From Desulfocapsa sulfexigens (GTDB taxonomy: Bacteria > Desulfobacterota > Desulfobulbia > Desulfobulbales > Desulfocapsaceae): DNA of 5,960 bases. This document shows, piece by piece, positions 1 to 5,336 of the stretch (position 1 is its first letter; every line of letters starts with the position of its first letter). Made by a program: the position numbers and the translations under genes. The stretch spans positions 1-5,960 of the forward strand of contig DQVD01000129.1 of NCBI GenBank assembly GCA_015661935.1. Reading direction: 5' to 3'. Under the pieces are notes generated by a model that was not told the origin of the DNA, searched no databases, and saw nothing but the letters and a program-made list of their open reading frames with translations.

Positions 1-91
1 CCTTACAGAACAATTTCTTGTTTTCTTTTCAAAGAAATTTTCTGATAAGGCACTTATCCAGTGAACTGCCTTTCTCCCCGAACAGGGTTAG
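1..91. repeat. Intergenic repeat, copy A (cut by window edge)
   Basis: This stretch matches 4908-4998 base for base with 8 mismatches in 91 and no indels. It has two parts. Positions 1-53 form an imperfect hairpin: CCTTACAGAACAATTTC on the left pairs with the arm ending in GATAAGGCAC. Positions 54-91 are a conserved tail with only two C/T differences between copies. The tail ends in CAGGGTTAG, and the TTA within it (88-90) is the stop codon of the minus-strand perR-like gene. By comparison with copy B, about six bases (TTAGTG) should lie just outside the window. Sitting directly 3' of the regulator gene, it may act as its transcript end. That role is inferred, because no classic GC stem plus U-tract is present. 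Confidence 0.85.
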
Positions 92-504
92 TTAACCAGA
101 GTCTCCTCTTTAGAACTGCTACATGTACTGCAGACACCTGAGAATTCAATGTGATGCCCAAGAATCTGATACTGGCTGATTTCAGCAGCAGTTTTGTCGA
201 TATCTGTCATAACAGGGATATCTATATCATCTACCTTGCCACAGCTGATACAGCGAATGTGATAATGAGGGGCGGTGGTGGCATCAAAACGTTTCTGTGT
301 TCCACCAACCTCCAGTTTTAAAATGGCTCCTGTTTCTGCCATAAGCTCAAGGTTTCTATAAACTGTACCAAGACCGATGCGAGGAAGACGTTTTCTGACC
401 ATGTCATACACTTCATTGGCTGTGGGGTGAGAAGTCACTTTTCTTAGTTCTTCGAGTATAATTTGACGTTGTGTGGTTAAGCGCATTTGTGGGGTGAACT
501 GCAT
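88..504 (-). CDS. perR: PerR-like peroxide-responsive repressor (Fur family)
   Basis: A 138-residue Fur-family metal-dependent repressor, a usual length. The N-terminal winged helix spans about residues 8-70, with the recognition helix around TVYRNLELM (47-55). Aligned with Bacillus subtilis PerR at a constant offset of 11, all five regulatory-metal ligands are present: H26, D74, H80, H82 and D93 (PerR H37, D85, H91, H93, D104). The structural zinc site is also complete: C85, C88, C125, C128. Aspartate at position 74 (RFD) favours PerR over Fur, where glutamate is usual. In PerR, iron-catalysed oxidation of the histidine matching H26 or H80 releases DNA, which de-represses peroxide defences. 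The ATG at 502-504 has a good ribosome site, AAGGAG, six bases upstream. The gene is monocistronic here, with a matching operator at its own promoter, so autoregulation is likely. A generic Fur/Zur role is the main alternative. Confidence 0.88.
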   Translation of the reverse strand: MQFTPQMRLTTQRQIILEELRKVTSHPTANEVYDMVRKRLPRIGLGTVYRNLELMAETGAILKLEVGGTQKRFDATTAPHYHIRCISCGKVDDIDIPVMTDIDKTAAEISQYQILGHHIEFSGVCSTCSSSKEETLVN

Positions 505-525
505 GGGTATCTCCTTAACGGTGAG

Positions 526-540
526 TGATAATTATTCTTA
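526..540 (-). promoter_or_regulatory. Probable PerR box (autoregulatory operator)
   Basis: The 7-1-7 imperfect palindrome TGATAATTATTCTTA matches the Bacillus Per-box consensus TTATAATNATTATAA at 11 of 14 defined positions. It lies about 20 bases upstream of the perR-like start codon, at the expected transcription start and just upstream of the ribosome site. A repressor bound there would block its own promoter. AT-rich sequence raises the chance of a fortuitous match, but the position and the protein's PerR-type ligand set agree. Confidence 0.55.
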
Positions 541-547
541 ATCGGGA

Positions 548-575
548 ATAGTATATTAATTTTTTGAAAGATCAA
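548..575 (-). promoter_or_regulatory. Putative promoter of the perR-like gene
   Basis: On the minus strand TTGATC (570-575) resembles a -35 box. TACTAT (548-553) at 16-base spacing, or TATACT (550-555) at 14, could be the -10. The start would fall near 541-543, next to the PerR box at 526-540. The -35 lies about 15 bases from the repeat end at 591-604. Both hexamers are imperfect, so this is a tentative call. Confidence 0.35.
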
Positions 576-590
576 GAGAAAAAAGCAAAT

Positions 591-606
591 GTTCTGTAAG
601 GCACTA
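591..606 (-). repeat. Solo end of the GTGCCTTACAGAAC repeat, preceded by TA
   Basis: Read on the minus strand this is TA followed by GTGCCTTACAGAAC, the same end that starts copy B at 4903-4918 (one mismatch) and appears at 5949-5960. The sequence beyond it (minus strand, towards 560) is only loosely like the T-rich interior of copies A and B and shows no second arm, so it is a decayed or partial copy. The TA at 605-606 is shared with the border of the adjacent inverted-repeat element. Confidence 0.7.
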
Positions 607-714
607 AGAACGGGTACGAAATAACTTCCCCATCTATGCAATCTCAGCTTCAGGCCAATCAAAGATGGTCTGAAGCTGAGCGCCTACATGAGGAAGTTAT
701 TTCGTCCCCGTTCC
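607..714. mobile_element. TA-flanked miniature inverted-repeat element (108 bp)
   Basis: The terminal inverted repeats are 607-629 and 692-714, 23 bases each with two mismatches; the core of the right end on the minus strand is GGGGACGAAATAACTTCC. The element is bordered by TA at 605-606 and 715-716. Nested inside is a second hairpin, CTCAGCTTCA at 643-652 pairing perfectly with 671-680 and extending to about 15 pairs around an 8-base loop (658-665). There is no room for a transposase, so it would be mobilised in trans. TA duplication is known for IS630/Tc1-mariner-type elements. A REP-like palindrome moved by a Y1 transposase is an alternative, but those do not normally duplicate the target. 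Its last base on the right completes the TAG stop of the radical SAM gene. Confidence 0.75.
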
Positions 715-1994
715 TAACATATTGCAGGGTTGTAGTAACCAAGTTGCAGCGTGGGGAATTCGGCTTTTAATTTTGCGATCCATTCCTTCATGCCCATTGA
801 CATAACAGGGTAGTCGAATTTTATGCTTTGCAAATAATACTCTGGATCCATGTTCAGATTACGTAATTGAATACGATCAGGCTTAACGGTGTTAAGCAGT
901 GAACGAAGGGCACCATATTCTTGTGAGGCATTTGTAAACCCCGGAAGAATAAAATAGTTTAAAGAAACAAATTTCCCTTCTTTTTTCATCACCTTTATTG
1001 ATTCAAGTACATCTGGAAGAGAGAAGTTTTGCGGTCTGTAGTAGTTATGGTAATACTTTTCCTGGGCAGAATTTATGCTTACCCGAAGACTGTCAAGCCC
1101 TGCATCAGCAAGACGTTTGACACGTTGCGGCTGGCTCGCGTTCGAGTTGAGATTGATAGTCCCGCGATCTGTTTGTTTGCGAATGGCTATGATTGCTTTT
1201 TCGATGGTATCAGTTTGAAGCAGAGGTTCCCCTTCACAGCCCTGGCCAAAACTGACGATGGCATCTTCGGCATTCTGTAAATGAGGGATTGCAACCTGGC
1301 TTATTTCAGCAGGAGTCGGTACGAACTGGATTCTATCCTGGGTGGCAGAACATTTACCCGATGTTTGCAGCGATATACAGCCTATACATCTGGCGTTACA
1401 GACTGGGGATGTGGGTAGAGGGGCCTCCCAGCGGCCTAAAAAATAGTTTCTGGCAGCAGGGCATGCGTAGGTGAGACAACATTTACCAAGATGTTGAATG
1501 AGTCTGTTATTTTTATTATCCCGGAGTTTTTTGGCAGTCTTGGAGTTAATTATGGCCTGATTAAACTGAGCATAGTCCTGGCGGATATCATTGTCGCTGC
1601 GAAATGCGGTGGTCCAGAAACGATTGTTATACCATCCGACAGCTGTATAGGCAAAAAGTGGCAGGCGCGGGGCATCTTCTGTTGTCTGGTAGGCGCTGTT
1701 TGAGATGGCAGTGTGTGCAGGGGACATAAAGGCTGCAACGGCCTGGATTTTCTTTCCGGAATACGGATCTTCTTCGAGCAGGAGCGGTTCACCTGTTTTC
1801 AGGTCGCATCCAATGGGCAGACGACCTGGAAGAACAAAGAGCTCAGAACCTTCAGGTAGTGGAATGAAATCACTTTTTTGGGGAAGGTGAAACTGCCCTC
1901 CGCTCATGCCTGCTGCGTGCAGATCCTGAAAATCAGTTATATTTCCTTGAGCATCGGCGTAAACAAGAGAGGGCTGTCCTGTGGGATGAATCAC
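714..1994 (-). CDS. Radical SAM protein of unknown substrate
   Basis: A 426-residue protein with the radical SAM cluster motif CxxxCxxC at C199, C203 and C206 (CNARCIGC), which binds a 4Fe-4S cluster for reductive cleavage of S-adenosylmethionine. Barrel-strand motifs follow: SFGQGCEGEPLL (248-259, glycine-rich SAM-binding type), NLNSNAS (281-287), DSLRVSINS (301-309), SLNYFILPG (344-352) and IQLRNLNMDP (375-384). The cluster motif is unusually far from the N-terminus; the first 190 residues match no domain I recognise. Extra cysteines (C172, C173, C178, C215, C253, terminal C426) could bind an auxiliary cluster, but spacing fits no standard SPASM pattern. The start is GTG (1992-1994), overlapping the upstream stop by four bases with no clear ribosome site, so translation is probably coupled. 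I cannot assign the reaction; the family resembles uncharacterised proteins of anaerobic deltaproteobacteria. Confidence 0.85.
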   Translation of the reverse strand: MIHPTGQPSLVYADAQGNITDFQDLHAAGMSGGQFHLPQKSDFIPLPEGSELFVLPGRLPIGCDLKTGEPLLLEEDPYSGKKIQAVAAFMSPAHTAISNSAYQTTEDAPRLPLFAYTAVGWYNNRFWTTAFRSDNDIRQDYAQFNQAIINSKTAKKLRDNKNNRLIQHLGKCCLTYACPAARNYFLGRWEAPLPTSPVCNARCIGCISLQTSGKCSATQDRIQFVPTPAEISQVAIPHLQNAEDAIVSFGQGCEGEPLLQTDTIEKAIIAIRKQTDRGTINLNSNASQPQRVKRLADAGLDSLRVSINSAQEKYYHNYYRPQNFSLPDVLESIKVMKKEGKFVSLNYFILPGFTNASQEYGALRSLLNTVKPDRIQLRNLNMDPEYYLQSIKFDYPVMSMGMKEWIAKLKAEFPTLQLGYYNPAIC

Positions 1995-2419
1995 TGCGGT
2001 GGTCTAAGGACTTTGAAAATCGAATCAATGGCTCGATAAATATCTGCATCTTCACCAAATACATCTTCAATGGCGGGATGATTGATAAGATCTTCAATCA
2101 CATACCCAGTGAGGTAAAGGCTCAGAATATTGGGATCCTGAATAAGAGTACGAATGGGTGCAACCTTCATCTGAATATCGAAATCATCCATCTTGGGAAG
2201 ACTTGTCAGTTGCTGAACAAAGGCATCCTGCACAGCTTGCACTGAATTAATCTCAAGTACTTCACGATCAATAAGCCGCTGGGTAACACGCGTTGCAAAT
2301 TCTTCTGCATTGTCGCGTGCTTTGTTGAGAATAAAATGTCTTTCCCGTTCCCGTTTTCTGTCAATGGCACGGATGGTTTTATCCGTGGCATTAGTTGCAC
2401 TTATATGCGCTTTGGCCAT
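1991..2419 (-). CDS. Uncharacterised 142-residue protein coupled to the radical SAM gene
   Basis: I do not recognise a family. The protein is soluble, highly charged and lacks cysteine, signal peptide and membrane segments. Residues 16-55 are rich in Arg, Lys and Glu (with RKRERER near 22-28) and probably form a long amphipathic helix or coiled coil. The C-terminal half is more acidic, with hydrophobic helical stretches such as ILSLYLTGYVIEDL. The ATG (2417-2419) has a strong ribosome site, GAGGAG at 2426-2431, spaced six bases. Its TGA stop overlaps the GTG start of the radical SAM gene (GTGA, 1991-1994), a signature of translational coupling and often of proteins that work together. Its composition does not look like a peptide substrate of a radical SAM maturase. 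A partner or adaptor role is inference only. Confidence 0.8.
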   Translation of the reverse strand: MAKAHISATNATDKTIRAIDRKRERERHFILNKARDNAEEFATRVTQRLIDREVLEINSVQAVQDAFVQQLTSLPKMDDFDIQMKVAPIRTLIQDPNILSLYLTGYVIEDLINHPAIEDVFGEDADIYRAIDSIFKVLRPPQ

Positions 2420-2469
2420 TATATTCTCCTCTGGAGGAAGCTGTAGTCTGATTTTTTTGTAAAATTTAC

Positions 2470-2497
2470 ATTATAATGAAAAATCTTCCAATCAAAA
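2470..2497 (-). promoter_or_regulatory. Putative promoter of the small-protein/radical SAM operon
   Basis: On the minus strand a perfect TATAAT (2470-2475) is preceded at 16 bases by TTTTGA (2492-2497), or at 14 bases by TTGATT (2490-2495). It lies between the palindrome at 2503-2625 and the strong ribosome site at 2426-2431. This suggests the operon is transcribed independently of glgP upstream. Confidence 0.45.
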
Positions 2498-2502
2498 TCT
2501 GA

Positions 2503-2625
2503 TGGCGTCGAAAAAACATTTCATCTGCTTTGTTGCTAAAAAAATTCTATTATTACGACGCACTTTAGTACGCTGAAATAATGGAAAACCTACGCGTTTC
2601 GCATATGAAGTTTTTTTCTTAGCCA
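2503..2625. repeat. Long imperfect palindrome between glgP and the next gene
   Basis: The whole 123-base segment folds on itself. The ends TGGCG (2503) and AGCCA (2625) pair. AAAAAACATTTCATCTGC pairs with GCATATGAAGTTTTTTT, and the core TATTATTACGACGCAC (2548-2563) pairs with GTACGCTGAAATAATGG (2568-2584) around the loop TTTA. It starts about 10 bases past the glgP stop. Read in the glgP direction, the outer arm ends in a run of T, so it could serve as a terminator or 3' stabiliser. No TA borders are visible, unlike the other elements. From memory it resembles dispersed palindromic repeats common in proteobacterial genomes; I could not check that. Confidence 0.7.
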
Positions 2626-2634
2626 GCTGGAATA

Positions 2635-4848
2635 TTAAATTTCAGGAAAATCGTTGCTGTTATATAATTTCCCAAAATCATCCATCTTGCTCTGAAGACT
2701 GGAAGGGAGCTTCAATTGGTATTTTTGAAGATATTCCGCTGCCATTCGGTGGGTATTGAAGATGGGGACATTAAGGCTAAGATTCATAATTGCTTTGTCA
2801 ATAAAACGGGATTTCACTTCTTCTTCGTAAAATTCTTCAAGAACCAGGGGCAGTGTTTCGTAAAAAGAGGCGGAATCTTCTGCATAGAGAAGAGTCTCGG
2901 GAGATTCACTGAGATTCGCTTCATCAATCGGGCCCTCATAGCCAAACTTCCATCCGGTTTGTCCGTCATGGTATCCTTCAACCCACCAGCCATCCATGAT
3001 GGAAAGGTTGGGGACACCATTCAGAGCTGCCTTCATACCGCTGGTTCCAGAGGCTTCAAGTGGTCGTTTCGGATTGTTTAACCATATGTGAACACCAGCC
3101 ACCATCATTTTTGCAATGTACATGTCATAGTTGGGGATGAAGATAAGATTGACGAGTCCATTACTTTGGTCATGCAACTCCTGCTGGTAGTCCAGGATAA
3201 GTTTGATCACTGACTTACCGGGTTCATCTGCCGGGTGTGCCTTACCGGAGAAGAGGAAGTTCATGGGCCACTTATTCCTGACTGCTATGGAGCAGAGTGT
3301 ATCAATATTATCAAAGATTAGATCTGCACGCTTATAGGTGGAAAAGCGTCTGGCAAAACCTATGGTAAATACTTTAGGATCAAGCTTTGTATCAAAATCA
3401 ATGATATTGGAATAGTGATTCGGAGGATCAATCCAGGTACTTGTCATCTGGTTGCGATGCAGCAGGAGCATCTTGTTTACGTATTGATAAAGTATTTTTG
3501 TATCTTCTTCCCATGCCCGAAGAAGGTAGGTGCGAAAACGAGTATTGTCTTTTAGTTTGTTAGCGTTTTTCAGAACTCCAGGGTTGCTTCTCCAGTTTGT
3601 CAGTTCAGGGAAACTGTCAAAGAATTCAGCTCTTGCATCACTTATCCAGGTTAAGTGATGGACACCATTGGTAATGGCAGTAATTTTTTTTGCAAAACCT
3701 GGAAATTGTTTATGGGTAACATCTCTGTGTAATCTGCTGACACTGTTTGCGGTGCGGTTCACCCGCATGGCAAGGGTCGTGAAATTATAGGATTGCGGCG
3801 ATTCGTCATCGTGCGCGAGCAGTTCCAGGATATGTCTGCACGACCTGTGACTGATCCCTGCGTATACGGATTTGTTGAAACGGTCATGTCCGGCTTTTAC
3901 AGGCGTGTGAATGGTATAAACCAGCCTTTGGGCAACCTTGTCAGCTGCCGATATGATCTGTTCATTGCTTGCCTGGGGCAGGTCTGAGTGCTTTAATATT
4001 GTTGTGAGTTCTTCCGCAATAAGTTGCAGGGCAACCACAACACCATGCTGCTCATTAAGGTGTAGCGTATAAGAACTGATACCCAGGGCTTGAAGAACCG
4101 GCAGGATTCCAGTACCCAGCATTCGTCTTTGCGTGGCTTTAATAATTGAAGATTCGGAATTGTACAATTGACCGGCAGCATTTTTAATGGGTACGGGGTT
4201 ATCCGCTAAAGAAAAGTCGAGCAGCAGTTCAGGCACGAAATAATCCAGGGTATGGTTAATTTCCATTTTCATCCACACCTGAGCAGTTGCCATGGTTTCC
4301 TGATCATATTCATTATAGAACGGGATCTCGATCTGCAGTGGCTGCACCGGGTTTTCAGGATCCTGAAGGAGATAGAGCCCTGGGGTTTCCTCAGGGTTCC
4401 ATGCAACGGATTGGGCGATCTGTCCGATTTTTGAATCAACTATCTGGGAAAAATAGCCATGCCGGTAAAGTAGGCTGACTGCAACAATCGGGATTCGGCA
4501 ATCTGCAAAACTTTTTAAGGTATCCCCGGCAAGAACGCCGAGTCCTCCACCATAACAGGGTATTTTCTCAGGCCCATTGAAAAGCTTCTTGATAAATATT
4601 TTGAGTCGTGAATCCATGGAGTCTGTCTTTTCCAAATCCATGAGCCTGTCTTTGATGGGATGAAAAACATCTGGATCTGCACCGATTTCCATGGAAATAT
4701 AGACCACTGAATTCTGATCTTTTCCGGTAAGATTTTCCCAGACAGTATCGAATACTTTTTGAGAAACTCCGAAAAAAGTGCCAAATTGGTTTTTGGCCAC
4801 CAGGTTACGAAAATCCAGGCTGTGGTTGCTAAGGTTGCTTGCTTGCAT
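2635..4848 (-). CDS. glgP: Alpha-glucan (glycogen/maltodextrin) phosphorylase
   Basis: A 737-residue GT35 phosphorylase that releases glucose-1-phosphate from alpha-1,4-glucans using phosphate and pyridoxal phosphate (EC 2.4.1.1), in the cytosol. Motifs in order: YISMEIG (50-56), YGGGLGVLAGD (99-109), HLNEQHG (263-269), NGVHHLTW (394-401), GFARRFSTYKRADLI (497-511) and EASGTSGMKAALNG (598-611). Against the rabbit enzyme, R501 and K506 match phosphate/cofactor residues R569 and K574, E598 matches E672, and K606 matches the PLP-binding K680, so it should be active. It belongs to the short bacterial branch (TIGR02094 style, GTSGMK rather than GTGNMK) but lacks the N-terminal DUF3417-like extension of roughly 100 residues found in many members. 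HLNEQHG differs from the HxNEGHA I expect. The ATG follows an in-frame TAA four codons upstream and has no ribosome site. No other glycogen genes are in the window. Confidence 0.93.
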   Translation of the reverse strand: MQASNLSNHSLDFRNLVAKNQFGTFFGVSQKVFDTVWENLTGKDQNSVVYISMEIGADPDVFHPIKDRLMDLEKTDSMDSRLKIFIKKLFNGPEKIPCYGGGLGVLAGDTLKSFADCRIPIVAVSLLYRHGYFSQIVDSKIGQIAQSVAWNPEETPGLYLLQDPENPVQPLQIEIPFYNEYDQETMATAQVWMKMEINHTLDYFVPELLLDFSLADNPVPIKNAAGQLYNSESSIIKATQRRMLGTGILPVLQALGISSYTLHLNEQHGVVVALQLIAEELTTILKHSDLPQASNEQIISAADKVAQRLVYTIHTPVKAGHDRFNKSVYAGISHRSCRHILELLAHDDESPQSYNFTTLAMRVNRTANSVSRLHRDVTHKQFPGFAKKITAITNGVHHLTWISDARAEFFDSFPELTNWRSNPGVLKNANKLKDNTRFRTYLLRAWEEDTKILYQYVNKMLLLHRNQMTSTWIDPPNHYSNIIDFDTKLDPKVFTIGFARRFSTYKRADLIFDNIDTLCSIAVRNKWPMNFLFSGKAHPADEPGKSVIKLILDYQQELHDQSNGLVNLIFIPNYDMYIAKMMVAGVHIWLNNPKRPLEASGTSGMKAALNGVPNLSIMDGWWVEGYHDGQTGWKFGYEGPIDEANLSESPETLLYAEDSASFYETLPLVLEEFYEEEVKSRFIDKAIMNLSLNVPIFNTHRMAAEYLQKYQLKLPSSLQSKMDDFGKLYNSNDFPEI

Positions 4849-4856
4849 AATGTATA

Positions 4857-4862
4857 ATTATA
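4857..4862 (-). promoter_or_regulatory. Possible -10 box of glgP, close to the start codon
   Basis: On the minus strand a perfect TATAAT ends only eight bases before the glgP ATG. If used, transcription would start within a few bases of the ATG, giving a nearly leaderless mRNA, which would fit the missing ribosome site. No convincing -35 lies 15-19 bases upstream, and the region is AT-rich, so the match may be chance. Confidence 0.25.
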
Positions 4863-4901
4863 TAAAGTGAAGGTTTTTTATTTTTTGAGTTTGAAACGTA
4901 T

Positions 4902-4998
4902 TTAGTGTCTTACAGAACAATTCCTTGTTTTTTTTTTAGAGAAATTTTCTGGTAAGGCACTTATCCAGTGAACTGCCTTTCTTCCTGAACAGGGTTAG
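4902..4998. repeat. Intergenic repeat, copy B (complete)
   Basis: The full-length version of the repeat at 1-91: TTAGTGTCTTACAGAAC at the left, a T-rich centre and a right arm ending in GGTAAGGCAC make an imperfect hairpin (4905-4960). A 38-base tail (4961-4998) ending CAGGGTTAG follows. The hairpin is preceded by TA (4903-4904) and followed by TTA (4961-4963), so it may itself derive from a TA-targeting element. This copy lies about 55 bases upstream of glgP rather than at a gene end, so any terminator role would be in the leader region. No gene stop coincides with either end here. Confidence 0.85.
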
Positions 4999-5078
4999 AT
5001 GTATAAACGTTATTTTTCAAGTAGAAAACTGATTGGTATTTAAATTCGATACCCAAATTAAACCGTATCACGGTGTTA

Positions 5079-5211
5079 TGGGTTCGGAAAGAAATGACCT
5101 GGGCTTGCCGTCTCATAACTGTACCACATGTTCGGTTGTGAAGATACAAAATCAACCGAACATGCAGCACATTTACGGCCGGAAAAACATAAGTTATTTC
5201 TTTCCGACCCC
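5079..5211. mobile_element. Second TA-flanked miniature inverted-repeat element (133 bp)
   Basis: The outer arms GGGTTCGGAAAGAAATGAC (5080-5098) and 5193-5210 are inverted repeats with one indel and one mismatch. The centre is a perfect 12-base stem, CATGTTCGGTTG (5127-5138) with 5153-5164, around a 14-base loop. The arms between are weakly complementary, so the whole element is one imperfect palindrome. TA borders it on both sides (5077-5078 and 5212-5213). Its inner end sequence GAAATAACTT is identical to that of the element at 607-714, which suggests related families using the same transposase. It carries no gene. Confidence 0.7.
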
Positions 5212-5259
5212 TATGAAAACGTCTGGTATTTTTTCTTAAAAAAAAGTAGAATCAGAAAG

Positions 5260-5287
5260 TTGCTTTCAGTAGTTTATGCACTATTAT
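5260..5287 (+). promoter_or_regulatory. Putative promoter of the Pal gene
   Basis: TTGCTT (5260-5265) and TATTAT (5282-5287) are spaced by 16 bases; TTATAA at 5284-5289 is an alternative -10 at 18. The start would fall about 40 bases before the ATG, with the ribosome site AGGAGG at 5326-5331. It lies just downstream of the 5079-5211 element, so pal has its own promoter, divergent from glgP. Confidence 0.45.
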
Positions 5288-5336
5288 AAGAATCATGTTA
5301 CCCGAAGGTGTACAGGTTTGTCCATAGGAGGAGTTC

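Noticed and set aside
208..217. The 10-mer CATAACAGGG occurs exactly three times (208, 801, 4551)
   Set aside because: All three are inside coding sequence, encoding PVM in two cases and part of PCY in the third; no flanking similarity, so coincidence of codon use is the simplest reading.
477..662. Minus-strand reading frame of 61 codons
   Set aside because: It runs through the 607-714 repeat, the perR-like promoter and the gene's first codons in another frame; no ribosome site and no protein-like composition.
1029..1890. Several plus-strand frames and one minus-strand frame of 60-83 codons inside the radical SAM gene
   Set aside because: Out-of-frame shadows of the radical SAM coding sequence, without ribosome sites.
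2420..2436. Hairpin that could hide the ribosome site of the 142-residue protein gene
   Set aside because: TCC-AGA-GGA with a bulged extension gives only about six pairs around a three-base loop, too weak to claim regulation.
2716..3081. 121-codon plus-strand frame inside glgP
   Set aside because: It lies wholly within the catalytic C-terminal coding region of glgP, whose conserved motifs fix the true frame on the minus strand.
4852..4866. Possible PerR/Fur box upstream of glgP
   Set aside because: Only about 10 of 14 positions match and the match comes mainly from the AT-rich TATAAT-like sequence; the right half-site is poor.
4961..5239. Short frames on both strands in the glgP-pal gap
   Set aside because: They read through copy B and the inverted-repeat element, lack ribosome sites and show low-complexity or arbitrary sequence.
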